From Ornithodoros turicata (lineage: Eukaryota > Arthropoda > Arachnida > Ixodida > Argasidae): a stretch of 64,000 nt of DNA. The notes beneath the pieces are model-generated. The model was not told the DNA's origin, made no database searches, and saw nothing but the letters and a program-made list of their open reading frames with translations. Shown one piece after another: positions 10,973-24,013 of this stretch. The DNA is taken from the NCBI RefSeq assembly GCF_037126465.1, contig NC_088203.1:77782168-77846167 (forward strand). Reading direction: 5' to 3'. Position numbers and translations under genes: made by a program. How positions within the stretch are numbered: position 1 is the first letter of the stretch; each line of letters starts with the position of its first letter.

Positions 10973-13900
10973 ATATAACGTATCTCTCGCAATCACCCAC
11001 ACCTCCTGTCTTCTTTTCTCCTTGCTTTCTTTCTCTTTCCATCGAAAAGGATGTCCTTAATTAGTACAGCACTGCGACCACGCAGTAGAACTGACTGAAG
11101 TGCCACTTAACTCAACCCTTCAGGTAGAAGCCATTGACACGCACTTCCGGCACCATTCCTTTTTACCCTTCTTTCCCTTCCTCCTCTTCCGGATCTTCTG
11201 AAACCGAATTTCCCAATGGGAAGGCAGAGGGTTCTCTATGTACTGCTCACAGTGAATATACTCTATACGTTCCTTCGGCAGGAATTCCGATTTCATTGTG
11301 GGCAACCCGAAAAGGCGGAACAGAATGAAAGGATAGTCAGCACTAATTGATCTCATTGGTCGTCTCATTTTGTCTCACTTCCGTCATTTCCGGGAACGAT
11401 ATCACATTTCATTCGCGATTTAGTTGCTTGGATATTTTTTTTCCCTCACTGCGAACTGAGAGACGGCATTTTTGGTTCTTTTGGATGGACCACGCAGGTC
11501 GTCTAGACGGTCACACAACAAGGAGTCGTTAGCGATGACAATAAGAAAAAAAGTAGTTCGACTTCTTTTCCCCAGGAATCAATGTCTTTTGTTCAGTGGC
11601 TCCTATTGTTTCGTCTCGGACGAGTGCATTTTCCCAATGATTGTAGAAAAGTGTTTTGAGAAGCGAAAACCTTCTCTATGGTAGATTTAGTTCTCATGTT
11701 GGTTTCCCGCTGGAATCTTTTGCTTTAAGTGGATGGGATCTGTTGTGGTGCACTTGTTTGTTGTCTCGAATTCATGTGAGAGGACTAACGTTTTTCAGGG
11801 CGTTCTCTTCGGAGGGGGTTGGAGTTAGGTTTGTTTGTTCCATACAGGGCACAAAAAAAGAAAAAAGTGGACGATTGCTAAAAGGATAGATTGCCTGCGT
11901 TTACTGATAGCTTACTGGTCGGTTTGTTTGCGTTGCAGAGGTAAGGAGGGTTAAGCCATTGGGTATATGCTGTTCCTTCTGGGGAAAGGAGTTTGGTGTA
12001 GAGAAAATGCTAGTTTATCGTATGTGCTGACCTTTCGTTATCACTGGTTGATACTAGGCCTATACCCTTTACGCAGAGGAATATGCGGCCTTCCAGTCTC
12101 TTTGTAGCTGGAAATCTGGGTGTCACATACACGGCTCTCATGGCTGAAGCACATTATGAGACTAGAAGCAACGGTTCACAGGTGGATTGCCGTCGTTCGA
12201 TATCGGGCTCTGATCAGAAGCCATCATCATAATATTTGTACATACATAGGTGTTATCATTGGTAAGATCTTGCACGGATATTTGTGTGTAATTCTCAATA
12301 GCCTAATGACTACTCTAGGGCACTGGTCTAAACTACTACTGTAGGGTAGTATCAATAGGCTACTTTACATCGAGAACTGAAGAGAGAGAGAGAGGGTGCA
12401 TATGCATACCAGTGAAAGAAACACATCCAGTTTTTATAATAGCGATTTGGAGTTTTATTCGACGAAACAACTGTCATCATGGACTGGTCTGTGGATTCAT
12501 TTTGCTTACCTCAGGGAGCGATGAAATCCCATTGCACAACAGACCCATCGTAGCAGCGAAACAGTGAACAGAGGGAATTTATACAGCACCGTACGCTACA
12601 GTAGAATTGTGAACGCACCAAACTTTCGTTTCTGTACCCTTCCATTGACAACAAAACAACAAGCACAGAACATGAGAACATCTCGCGGGAGTTTCTGTGT
12701 CGCAGTGAACTAGAACACGGGATCCAAAAACTGAAACTGTTTTCTCTTGTTTTACGTCACGAGTGATAAATAAATGCAATACAAAGGCAAGAGAGAAAAT
12801 ATGGAAGGCGACATGGACGCGTTACACGGCCGAGTGAACAAAAGAATCGCATCGGCGATGCGAGACAGGCAGAACACAACTCACAGAGGGCCTCACGCAT
12901 GCCTGAATGTTTGCGACAGGGAACGAGCATTCAAAACAATAGGTGAACCGTACAAAAAGGAGTTATTTAAATGTGTACGATGTATCTTGTGCGAAGTACC
13001 CGCACGCACTTTTCACTTTCCACGGCGAAGAGTGCGTGTATAGTGCTGCTGCCTGGACCCAGAAGAGTGCGGTCTATCCTGTCTGTGTAGCTCTCAGACA
13101 ACTAACCGCTAGAACGCATTATTATTCGGGGGAGCGGAGGTGCCTTTCTTTTTCTGTCTGCTTTCCTCACTAAAGAAGTTGCTCCACAGCTGCTGCCAAG
13201 GGGGAACTGAACTTCCCGTGCCTCCATGAAGAGAGCTAAGCTTGATTTTTTTATTTTATTCCTTTGCCTTTTTGATATGTTCCTCGGCATTGTACGGTTC
13301 GGTACATCGTACTACATACCATAGGCTGTTCTGAATTTCTTTGTTTCAGCGGTCCCCGCCTTCCCGTATGTTTGACTAAGAAGCTTACATTTGAAAGGTC
13401 TCGTGTTTTTGGGTGAGTGCTTGAGGTTAGGTGAATGAGAGGCTTCGAAGGCTCGGTGAGGACTTTAGGAAGTCTGCTTACAGGGCGTTTCGAGTGGAGG
13501 TTGGAACGAGATAATGCAGCCTTCCTGATGGAATCGATAGGATAATCGATGAGGAGTAATGTGCATATTCTAAACAATCAGCGTCATCATTGAAAAAGTT
13601 TAATTCTTTTCGTTTTTTCCCCTATTCGTTCAATTCTTTCGTACCCGTAATTCATTTCCATCCGAAGAGCTTCGTGTTGTATAGTCTATTAGACGATACA
13701 TGGTATTGCACTAGTCTTCAGACCTTTGTTGCGTTTCATGTATGAAGAGTTTGTTCCGAGGAAGCGGGTTCTGTCAGCTACTGCTCGCATTATTCCACTC
13801 TCATTCCCAGCTACGTTTCAAGACAAACGGGCGGGTACCTTACGTTATTCCGATCGCCTATATACGTTAGTTCGGTTCATTCCACCAAATACAAATAACA

Positions 13901-14826
13901 GAGACATCGGGAGAAAAAGCTAGACTTGCAATGGCTAGGCTTTTACAATGTACCGGCTCGCCTGCACCCTTGCACTTCTACCACAAATAATAGAGACATT
14001 GCTTTAGGACATACGCAACAAGGTAATGTTACTAAAACCCATAGGGGCATGCCTTTTGCCTATCAAATCATGCAGCAGCGTCAAGCACTGTTTTTCTTCA
14101 CAGAATTGCACACAGTGACATTGGTCTCCTTTGCACTCTGTAGAGGAATTGGCCACATATTGTGTTCTTTTATGGCTTTGTGCACTGACGTTATCTGGCC
14201 ATGATGTCTTCGTATCATACCAAGGACGGGGGTGTAATCTTTATTTGGAGACTACTACCGGCCATCAGTTGAGGGCCGAGGCAGAGAGAGAGCACAAGGA
14301 AAACAGGGACACAGCATCCACGTAAAATACACGACAACACGACAACGAAAAAATACACGACAACGAGAGATCGCCTATTTTAACATGCTTAGTTGGTCTA
14401 TAACTACCTTGCCATAACTGCTAATATCTCATCATCCACCGACCTCTGTCTGGCTGACCTTCCCTCTCTTTTTTTTTTATTTGCAAGAAATCTTGATATC
14501 CCCTCCCCCATCATCCCATCACCTTATCATTTCGCATCCTATACTAACAGTGTGTCCTGAAGTAGTGAGCCACAAATAACGTGGCAAATTTCCTCACTCG
14601 TGGTCACTACATGTATCGTCTTAAAATAAAGTAGTTGTTGTTTGTCGTCGTTGTTGTGGCTGCCCATCGACGCTCGCATCAGGTGAGTAAATAAGGGTAC
14701 AGTCTACCCAAGTGTTCTTCAAAGAACTGTAAATACTTTATAGAGATGATTAATGATGAACCAGCTGCACCGAATCTTGTATATACCATTGACGCATTAC
14801 AATCAGTTGAAAAAGAAAAAAATAAC
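10973..14826. other. No gene recognised
   Basis: About 3.9 kb with only short unrecognised ORFs. A (GA)n patch occurs at about 12382-12395 and small tandem CACGACAA repeats near 14330-14365. A stretch ending AATAAAGTAGTTGTTGTTTG (about 14630) looks like a retroposon 3' end but has no recognisable body. Confidence 0.5.
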
Positions 14827-14940
14827 AGCTCCCGTGGCATAGTGGTTACGGTGACTGCTTTCCACGCCGAGACTGGGAGGTGACGCGGGTTCGAATCCAC
14901 GCACAGACTGTGCTGTCTGAGCTGTTTGTTTCCTCGCTTG
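14827..14940 (+). mobile_element. tRNA-derived SINE head
   Basis: The segment GCTCCCGTGGCATAGTGGTT carries an A-box-like TGGCATAGTGG, followed by GCGGGTTCGAATCCACGC as a B box about 55 nt downstream. That is the polymerase III promoter of a tRNA-derived SINE. After GACTGTGCTGTCTGAGC the body diverges from the longer SINE copies elsewhere in the window. It is therefore truncated or a different subfamily. Confidence 0.72.
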
Positions 14941-15366
14941 TTTAGAATTAAAGAGAATGTACCTTTCTCATCTTCATAAATGGGGGATACGTAAACATTT
15001 CTTTTTTGAATACGCAACTACCATTATACAAAGCCGGACTTCGTCTGTCCACTTTCTTTCAAAGTCACCCTCTATGGTCAAACTCAACCTAGTTGCACGA
15101 TCAATGATGGCATAACCAACAAGGCTAAGCGTCCACAAAACTTCTCTCGTCCGCCATCTGGATCATTCATCAAAAGAAGCGATACTAGCGTAAAAAAATA
15201 AAAAATAAATAGCGTAAAAAAAATCTCTCGCACAGGACAGACAGGGCGTGTACTTTCATCGAAACTCTTTTAGCCATTGTGGTTAAGCTCGTGTACAGTA
15301 CGGGACACAACCTCCGATTAGAAATTCTTCTCGTGCGACAACGCGACGGGTATCGTTTCAACTCTT

Positions 15367-15398
<32 letters not shown>

Positions 15399-16480
15399 GA
15401 AAGAAAGAAAGAAAGGCCAAGGTATTTGACATGCGCTGCGCGATTCCCTGGGCGAAGACCCCGCAAAGTTCTGCCGCGATTTTCCGATCGAAAATGCGAA
15501 GGCAGCTTTGCGTAATTTGATCAGCCACTGGGGACAGAATTGAAGCTACAGCGTACGTAGGGATTATCCGGCACGGCAAAGTCTGGAGCATCAAGGACGG
15601 TTTCTAGTTACTATAGCAACCGAGAGCGCAGAATCGTTTCTATGGTATCATGCGAAAAAAAAAAAAAGAGAAGGAAAGAAATGTTAGGGTTGGAAAAAGG
15701 ATCCGGAGACGGTCGGAAGATCGTCTTTCCAGTAGTTAGATTGCGCAAGCAACGTGTGCATGAAAGGTTCGGTGATACAGCTTTGCAGGAAGAAAAAGTG
15801 AGCTGAAGAAGTTGCGCCCCCCTCTCTCTCTCTTTCTCTTTTCTTCTCTGTCTCGCTTCTGTGCTCAAGCATGGAGCAGGGCTGTGGGCCTTTTTGTTTG
15901 AGTGATCACTTCTTCACGTGTGCAGAGAGAGAAGAAAAGTGTGAAAGTGTTGCAAAGTCGCGATGCCCACCAGTAGTGTTGGACATGGGATGAGACAACG
16001 ATATCATGGCATGACCCCCCCCCCCCCCCCACACCCGTGATTGAGATTCTGGATAAGCTACTGCATTATGCCCTTTGTCTAATATCACGCCTATAGGTAC
16101 TTGCAGTGAGCCACAAAGTTCAGTGGTACCCCACTAACGAATAGGGGATACTTTTGGGGCGTTTTCGGGGTGTATCCCATGGCAATAGTCTTACTAGGGG
16201 TAACTGATAAGCCTTGTCCGTCGGTAATTACAGAGAACTGGGGTGGGGGTCGGGGGTGACTGTCGTGCTTCCCATTTCCCTGCAATCCGTGTTGTAGTCA
16301 TCACGAAGTAGTCTGCACTCATAAGACTCGCTCGTTATTAGGAATTCGAGAGCGCGTTCGTTTTGCAACTTCCTACTTGGTTACAGTGTGGTAGCACGCG
16401 CTACGCAGTGGGCTTTGTATACATAGAACTTCGTATCAATACGGTGTATGAAATGTCTTTTTTCACCAAAAGTTGCTTTA
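14941..16480. other. No gene; homopolymer tracts
   Basis: A 28-nt A run followed by (GAAA)n lies at 15371-15414, and a 16-nt C run at 16015-16030. The ORFs here (for example 15185-15466) mostly translate these low-complexity tracts. No element ends are recognised. Confidence 0.5.
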
Positions 16481-16483
16481 GTT

Positions 16484-16561
16484 GAAAGATGAAAGTCACT
16501 GAAAAGGTTAGCCAGCTGTAGGGGGTGACTCTCAGTGACTTTTCAGTGACTTTCATCTTTC
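16484..16561. repeat. Perfect 23-bp inverted repeat
   Basis: The arms 16484-16506 and 16539-16561 are exact reverse complements (starting GAAAGATGAAAGTCACTG), separated by a 32-nt loop. Further copies of CAGTGACT inside the loop allow alternative pairings. As RNA it would form a stable stem-loop. It could be a foldback repeat or a small hairpin RNA; there is no evidence for expression. Confidence 0.7.
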
Positions 16562-17320
16562 ATCGTTGATTTCTTAGGCAATTTGAGGCTTTGTTTGTGT
16601 CTGTCCCTTCTATGTGTTCCAGCCTCAGAACATCAGTTTCTCTCTTGCTTTAGTTGTTTCAGACTACTACAACAACAAATAAGTGATGATGATCTAGTGA
16701 GATGTTTCGCGTCAGGCGGAAAACCAGTAGAAGTTCCAATGGCAGCCAGGACACGCCGAAAGGCGAGACAAGCAGGAAGGGCCCTGATTCGCCGGCTGAA
16801 ATGCATAAAGTCGCATTTTTATTGGTCCAGTCAATTTCATTTGCATTATGCCCAGTGCTGTGTGAACTATCTCAAACTATGGGTTCTATGGGGTGCTGTT
16901 ACTGTTGGGCCCAGCCTCGCCGGCTCCATTTTTGTCCAGTCTCGGATTGGATGAAGTGGACTGCGAGGGACAGTATCGAATTCTTGAGACTTAAAAGCTG
17001 AACGCTGGATACGGAGGGATCTAATAATAGATGAGAGGTTGTCTACAGCATCTTCATGTGGTTAAACGTAGTTTTGATCGCGAATTTTTGCTATCGCGAA
17101 ATCTTTGGCAACGATGCCCCAAACGGAAAACTCAAGCCGTAAGGTTCTTACTCGGACTCCGCACTTGCCGAACATTTTATGTCCGGATTACACCTGCACC
17201 CGGACACCGAACGCAAGCCTTGAATTTCCGAACTGTGCGGGAGAAATCCGGACAGGTGGCAACCCTACCTACAATAGAATGTAGGCCGCATTGAATTTGC
17301 CAGTGTCTCGACAGGTGGCA
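16562..17320. other. No gene; possible short dispersed repeat
   Basis: The segment near 17170-17270 contains GTCCGGAT...ATCCGGAC inverted pairs ending GGTGGCAACCCTAC, which looks like a dispersed-repeat end. The other ORFs are not recognisable. Confidence 0.4.
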
Positions 17321-17324
17321 GAGG

Positions 17325-17594
17325 TTCATATGATGATGTCGTCTGCGTACAGAGTTAATGTGGGTATGATCACCAAGCTGGGCAGGAAGGGAAACCATTA
17401 TAACGTTAAACAGAAGAGGACTCAGTACACTTCCTTGTGGAACACCACGGCGGACAGGATAGAAAGCCGGTGCCGTTCATTGGCTCGATCCCCTTGAATA
17501 TTGGCCCGATCTCTCCGTGAATCCACACCAGTGACATCTCCACAGAATATTCCAGCGGAAGAGCACTGTTCACGGGGCAGAAATTCCGCGACAT
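17325..17594 (-). pseudogene. I/R1-like LINE reverse transcriptase fragment
   Basis: On the minus strand VPQGSVLSPLLFNVIMVSLP is followed by DHTHINS and then, after one frame shift, YADDIII. These are the RT PQG box and the YADD catalytic box at the spacing typical of I/R1-type LINEs (...LP..L......YADDI). Upstream, residues such as FCPVNSALPL continue the fingers/palm in another frame. The copy is a short internal fragment without endonuclease, RNase H or 3' end. Confidence 0.72.
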
Positions 17595-17687
17595 GTCATG
17601 TTGAACATTTACATGGGCTCGGAATATCGTGAGCTAACCGACGAGCAGCGCACTGCCAACGCCACCTAGATAAAAAAAAAAACAATC

Positions 17688-17840
17688 GGTGGTGGTGGTG
17701 GTGGTGGTGGTGGTGGTGATAGGGCTTGCCGTTGTCGGCCTCACGTATGTGGGCAACGTCACGACTCACGCCCTGGGGGAATGTGCGTCCTGGGCCGACT
17801 TCGCCTGCAAACAATCGCCTGCAAAGCACCTGAGGATTCG
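17688..17840 (-). mobile_element. SINE, minus strand, head truncated
   Basis: Read on the minus strand, the body shows the shared SINE sequence (GGCCCAGGACGCAC..., CGTGACGTTGCCCACATACG, GGCCGACAACGGCAAGCCCT) and ends in a (CCA)n tail, seen here as (GGT)n at 17692-17718. The tRNA-like head is missing. CAATCG occurs on both sides and may be a short target duplication. Confidence 0.8.
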
Positions 17841-20286
17841 ACCAATCGCCGCAGATGATTTCAAACACATTCTTTCACTGGCTACAAGTTGCTGCCCATG
17901 AGGCTCATCACGGCTTGCCGTGGTAGCTACGGTAGAGCAGCTACCGCCTCCGAAGCACGGTGGTGATTTCTTAATTCTTACGTGATTACGGCCAGCCTTT
18001 GTTTCTCGGTGGTTTTGGCAGTGGGCACTTAACAAACGGCACCGTCTGCTGTTTTCGTGTCGTCTGCTACGGAAAATCTTGTGGCTGCGCCGCAGGATAT
18101 TGCCCACGGATAGCAGTGCATGAAAAGAGGGGGTTTTCAGCGCTCAGGCTTCCGTGGCAGCCGAAAGTCGTGATGTTTCTCGCATTTTCCGTGGTAGTAT
18201 TCTCGAGAATGTCGCTCGTCTGAATGCATGGTCCGTCTCGTGTTCATCTGCACCTGGAGCACCCGATAGCACGCTGTGAACGCCTGTATAACCATATCAT
18301 TTTACTGCGTTACCCCCTTTGTTCAGAAGGAAAGGAAAGGGTAGGACATTATACGCAGACAGCTTCATTCTTATTCATGCTTTATTCCCGTCTACATTCG
18401 GGCAATCGATCTTCCAGTCATGCGAAATGGGGAGATCCATAGACGAAATAAAATACTATAATGCGTCCGGGAGGACAGAGGGAGACCCAATAAAAATAGG
18501 AGTGTAATGGAAACAGCGAGCCCGTAGTACCATGGTAAGATACTCCAGTACTTTTGTTTCATGAAAGGGAACCCGAACGGAGACAATCAACTGTGAAAAC
18601 ATGGAGATAAGAAGGAAAAAAAAAAGCAAGAGAAAAGTCCCCTGTTAACAATGTTTGTTTCGCTTTCGTCTACGTTTTGCCGCGCAGACAATACGTTATG
18701 CTAGGGTAAAGTTACATGAGCAAGTTTCTAAAAGACGCTGCCTGAAGAAAAAAGAAACAAAGAAAATCCACTCTGTAATGGCAAACGAATAGTGTGCATT
18801 GCTGTGCGGGAAAACGTTGCGAAATTCAGCCATATCCAATTTCATCCTGGCCAACAACGTAGATCACATTCCTTTTTCGTTTAGAATGGTCGCCTAGCAA
18901 CGCCCTTGCAAGAAAGATGCGTTGTCCGTAGTGCGAGGAGAAATGCACATACCTAAGTGTCTCCTTCGTTTTGCACTGTCACTGATAGCTTGAAAAAATA
19001 TATAAGAGAGTAAAATTATACAAAATAAACACATACTTGCACATACATATACGTGCAAATGTATACCAATAGCTATCCTCTCCTTCAGTGATATATACGT
19101 GCACATAGCGTTCGCCCATTGTTAGCAGCCGAAGGGTTGCGCTTTTCTTTTTCTCCACCCTGAGTTTTCTCGGCGTTCCCATTTGGAGGGAGCTCCTAAA
19201 AAGAGGAGTCCTCTTACGTTGGCAACCATTTCACCGAAGGAGGGTATTGTGGTAAAAGGGAGAAGATACTATTACAGTTTCTTCAATTTCTCTTCGTTTT
19301 CTTTTGTGACCAAAAAAGGGAGTGAGTTTACGGGTTTCTTCCGAGCGTAGGAATAGGGAAAGTTGCGTTTTCACCAATGGATTTGGGGTTGCTGCTGGAG
19401 CAAAAGGGGTTGTCAGTTGGGTAGTATTGGCAGCAGTTGTCAGAGCCGTTATTTCGTGTGTGTCATTCTGTGTTGCTGTGTGGTGGAAATACTTCAGGGT
19501 CGATTTAACCAAGGTAGAAAGAAACAAACAAAAAGGCAAACAACGCAAGTAAACTAAAAGTAGAACATCCTTACCAAAGCCCCTTCGGTGCTTAGTGCTA
19601 CGGGCTTGACGGGCTGTGAATGTTCTCAATCGGCTTCCGCCAAAACTTTCGAGGGCGCAGAAATCGAATTATTTACTCGAAACCTTTCTAAAATGGCCCG
19701 GTACTATTTTTGCTACTGGAATGGATTGTTGAATGGCAATTATCATCCGGGGTATCCTTATCATCCTTACCCTTCGTGACCTCGCTATTGGGACGCTCTC
19801 ACAGAAACTGGAGTATAACATCCCTGAACTGTTCTGAACGAAGTATCAAGTTTCTCATCGGTTTCATTAAATCTCATGCATGGAGTACGTTCACTCATGC
19901 CGAAATACATTTATTATTGCCGATGACTATTTGCGAAGATCCCAAGAGGCGCGCAGAGCACTGTGGAAGTTACATCCTCATCCCCAGTTCTTCGTACCAG
20001 TCCTTCGTATCTTCGGCAAACATCGTAATTGATTTTGCGAGCATGTGGGCCCAGTTATGGGGCGAGTATTCAAAAGCGAACCACAGTGAAAAGGAATATA
20101 TATTATCTGTATTAGCATTTACTGCGCCATAGATTTTGCTGGAAACCACCTGGAGTATCCATGCTTGTAGCCCATACGAATGCAGCGACTAATGAGTCAC
20201 AAACCTAGGATGTATGAGTAATAATCGTAGCAGACGCGGTGCGATGTACAAGTGCAGTATCGAATGAATGTGCACAAGGAATGACG
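17841..20286. other. No gene recognised
   Basis: Only short ORFs, none with a recognisable domain. No repeat ends identified. Confidence 0.5.
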
Positions 20287-20298
20287 GGCAAAATCTCC

Positions 20299-20537
20299 GG
20301 TGGTGATGATGGACCTGCTTACCGTAGTCGGCGACGCTCGGGCGGACAACGTCCTGACTATCGCAGGGGCGTCCTGGGTCGACTTCACAGGGAACTGTAC
20401 CGACATTAGTCTTAAAGCATCTGAGGAAAACCAAGGGAAAACGCCCAGACCGCACAGAACACCGGTCACCTCCCAGTCTGTTCCCAGTCTGGGCGTAGAA
20501 TGCCATCATCGTAGTCACTAGGCCACGAGAGCTGGTC
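20299..20537 (-). mobile_element. Full-length SINE with 12-bp TSD
   Basis: A tail-to-head copy on the minus strand: (GGT)-type tail at 20299, SINE body, then a degenerate tRNA-like head ending in GGCCACGAGAGC. It is flanked by a perfect 12-bp direct repeat GGCAAAATCTCC (20287-20298 and 20538-20549), the hallmark of target-primed retroposition. The A and B boxes are mutated, so it is unlikely to be transcribed itself. The length of about 239 bp is taken here as the reference for the family. Confidence 0.88.
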
Positions 20538-20549
20538 GGCAAAATCTCC

Positions 20550-23061
20550 TTTTGGTTTTGTCCATGCACCAAACCAAACCAATGGCGGGCAATCCTCGTC
20601 GTCATCGTCTTCAATATCCCAACGCAGTAGTAGTTCGGCATATCTCTTATGGTCATTTCGGGAGGTCATTTCGTGTTTCTTTGTTTTTCTTTCTTTTTTT
20701 TTCAAGATCCCGAGCAGTCATATTTCGGTTGGTCAGAGCCAAGTAATCTCGCATGTTCATGTGGCGCTTTCCACCAGCGGAGTTTGCCAGCTAACACTTT
20801 TTTCGCCCGGTCTCCAAACAATCGAGCAGCGGGTTGCCCAACTATATCCGGTGTCGTCACATCCGCACTGCAACGGTGGCGAGGGCCCTCATTGACCCGC
20901 ACGTCGAAGTTCACGTGGTTTAGCAGACGACGGAACCCGAAAACGGGCGACCGCGATGCCCCTAGCCTGATCCAAGCGACTAAAACAGCTAGATTCCTGG
21001 CACTCGTGTTCGGGTGACAACGGTCACGTGATCGAGCTCGGGCGACCTAGCAATTTCCGAGCGCTAGGCCGTGTTGCCACGAAAGGACCACCCGAATTCG
21101 CCATTAGGTTGTAGCCGGTCACATTCACATTCACACAGAAGAACACAAAGTAATCTAGAATATACAGACCGCCATTGATATACTGCAACCATGGAAAATT
21201 CCACAACCTTCCTTGAAATAACTACCCCATCAAGAGCTGTTTACAGTTGCCTTCGCCGTTGCTAACAAACCTGGGTTATTCCAAAACGAAGGCCAAGATA
21301 TGGAGGACAAAGACTGTACACAATTCCCATTTTGCCTGGATATTGGTCTGTTAAAATCTTCTAAAAAAGCTGCTAAAAATTACTTTTCTAGACTACATTG
21401 ACTGAACTTGGTGTAATATTATACTGGTTGATATTTGATATGTTGATACCTGATATGTTTTTCTTTCCTTTCTGATATGACTTTTACTGTTGCTGCTACT
21501 GCATGTTGAGCAGATGCCCCGTCAAGTTACGCATAGTAACTTTTTGTTTGTTCCCCGTCACTCATGTGATTAAATAAATTATTATTGTTCTTATTATTAA
21601 TAAAGTGTATTGTTTATGTAATGTAATTCGTGTAAGTGTTGTGAAGTGTAATATCGTGTCAGATATGAGACCATGTGTCACAGAAATGCCATTACATTAC
21701 ATATTAACGAACAAAAGCCTGGCGAACGAACTTTCACCAGCTCGGAACACCACGAGAATTAAACGTCTCATGATTCCTGCAGGCTATGTTACGTGCCCTG
21801 CATGTGGTGCGCCACGTTTTAAAGATTGCCTGTTAGCCGTACAACATGAGCATCCGTAAAAAAACATGAAAAAGTATCTTCACATAGGCTAACAAACGAA
21901 GGAAAAAAAATCCGGAAATAAATAGGCAGATTATTTAAATGGACATCGATATGTCTCGGAAGTTTGTTACACAAAGGAACAGCGGGACAAAGCCCCTTGG
22001 ACATTTCCATAAAAGTTCGCGACTACACGTAGCCTTCACTGCACTTCCCACGCATTCGCTATTCTAAATTAAAAGCGTGTATATTGTACTACTGAGCTGC
22101 CCATTCTTCTGCAACGGATGTCAAGTTTTCATTTTGCAACAGCTTTTCTTTGTGTATTCCAGGTCCCTCCCTAAGCGAAACTCGATAGTCGACCCCGTGG
22201 CTAATGCTCTTTTTCTGATTAGAGTTTACAGTATAAGGCTCTGACCTGCGTTGGATTTTTATTCCTTCACTTTCGCTTGAAAGTGGGAAATAACTCTTTT
22301 TGCTTCTTCTGTGTTGCAGCTGGTACTTCTATTTTCGTTGCCTGAGAGCCCCTCTGCGGGAACTATTGATTGGGAACGTGGAATAGTTGTTCAACTCCTC
22401 TCATGTCCGTCCCCTCTCATGTGCAGCCTTGCGGTTGTTCATTCCAAGGAATGAACGCAGAATCTGAGCGCTGGATGCGGGCTACTAAACTCTTTCTTTT
22501 CACAGTTGCCTTTCTTTTTCGCAAATCACACAGATATTCTTCAGCTTTCTTTTACATAGTAAAAAAAAATATCTTTCAATTAAGCGTTTTGTTTTCTTAT
22601 GAAGCGTTATGAACACACATTCTGCATGTACACATTATACAACACCATTTAGATATAAACGCCATTTGCGCTTCTTCGTGCGACTACGTATGAAATTTAC
22701 TACAACCTACATACACGTCAGATGTTCGTAGGCAAAAATATGCGGTTACATGTATATGCGGCATCAACAGAGCTACCTCTAGAGCCTATATGACCGCTGC
22801 ATGCTTCTTTTAATTTGTTGAAGACATAAACCTGGGTTTGAGGCAAACGACACCGTGTCGTTTACCTCACACTAAGGGTTATGTCTTTGTAGAGACCTGC
22901 TACATACAGCCACATCTACCATCATCATCTTCCTCGGCACGCTCCTTCAGCCGTGTGCCCGATGTTTCGCTATGCGGAATGACGTCCGCGAAGATCAAGC
23001 GGAAGCGCGACACGTATACGATGATAGGTACAGGTATAGGACGACCAGTATTCGATGATGA
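20550..23061. other. No gene; possible LINE 3' end
   Basis: No domain is recognised. An AT-rich stretch with TAAATAAATTATTATTG and TTATTAATAAAG near 21570-21605 resembles a retroposon 3' end. No coding part is attached. Confidence 0.4.
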
Positions 23062-24013
23062 CATTCCGCACCGAGACTGGGATGTGACCCGGGTTCGAAT
23101 CGTGCGCCGGCTCTGCTGTCTGGTGGTTTTCTTCAGACGCTTTAAAGGGACTATCGCATCCGGGAACGTATGTACGATACCGAAAGGGTAATGTTCTTCA
23201 CCACTTCAGAGTCAACTTTGCCAAATTTCTCTTCCGAAAACAGCTTACATATTAAGTAAACGAGTTATAAAGATCCGCATTCCATCTGCAGCCACGACGA
23301 CGATGACGTAAGCCTGGCGCACGAATTGGAGCGCAGCGCAGGCGATTGTCTCCGAGATCGTCTGCTTGTCGTTCGCATCGCAATATACTGAGTGAAAAGT
23401 CCTCGGTAAATACGCTGACTTTCGCTTACCAGTATGAGTGCAGGCGTAACCATGTTACGTGAAACACGGCGTTACGCTCCTGGCTGTACGAACACGTTCA
23501 ACGTTAACCAGAAACAACATTCCGCGTGCCGGTAACAGAGAAGACGTCGTCCCCTAGCATTCCGCCTCGCCCGCCCGCCTGTCGGTCGGTTGCCAAGGCT
23601 ACCAAGGTCCCTCCGGCCGCTCCGTGATTGGTATTCTCCATGTCAAAGGGCGCGCAGTGATTGGCCTCGTCCGTGTGACGTTTCCAGAGAGGGAATCCAG
23701 GAATGCGTCGTCTGCTCTTGCCAAGTTTTATATCAAACTACACAGGAACAACGCTGCCAATTCGCGTCGGGTTTTCGGCGTTATTATCAGTGATGAACGC
23801 GGAGTAAAAAAGCACTACAGTTTCGGAATCGACCGGGACGGATGCGATAGTCCCTTTAAGACAAATGTCAGCACAGTTCCCTGTGAAAGACGGCCCAGGA
23901 CGCAAGATCCCCCCCCCCCCCCCGGACTGCGATAGTTGTAACATTGCCCGCCTGAGCGTGGTCGACTAGTAATCCGAAGTAGTCCCATCACCACCACCAC
24001 TACCACCACCAGG
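23062..24013 (+). mobile_element. SINE split by a TTAA element
   Basis: The 5' half (23062-23145) includes the B-box-like GGGTTCGAAT and the body to TTCAGACGC. The 3' half (23856-24013) resumes at TTAAGACAAATGTC and runs through GGCCCAGGACGCA to a (CAC)n tail. Joining the halves at a single TTAA restores the order seen in uninterrupted copies of this window. The interruption is the element at 23146-23855. A 14-nt C run lies in the 3' half. Confidence 0.85.
23146..23855. mobile_element. TTAA-flanked MITE (piggyBac-like) inside a SINE
   Basis: The ends are a perfect 17-bp inverted repeat AGGGACTATCGCATCCG. TTAA lies on each side (23142-23145 and 23856-23859), while the SINE consensus has a single TTAA at that place, so the empty site is known. 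TTAA duplication is diagnostic of piggyBac-type transposition. At 710 bp there is no transposase. The outermost bases (AGGG) differ from the CCC start of many piggyBac ends. Confidence 0.85.

Noticed and set aside
15185..15594. Phe/Lys-rich ORFs
   Set aside because: They are produced by a 28-nt poly-A/(GAAA)n tract.
17596..17901. His-rich or Val-rich proteins from (GGT)n
   Set aside because: They are translations of the SINE (CCA)n tail on either strand.
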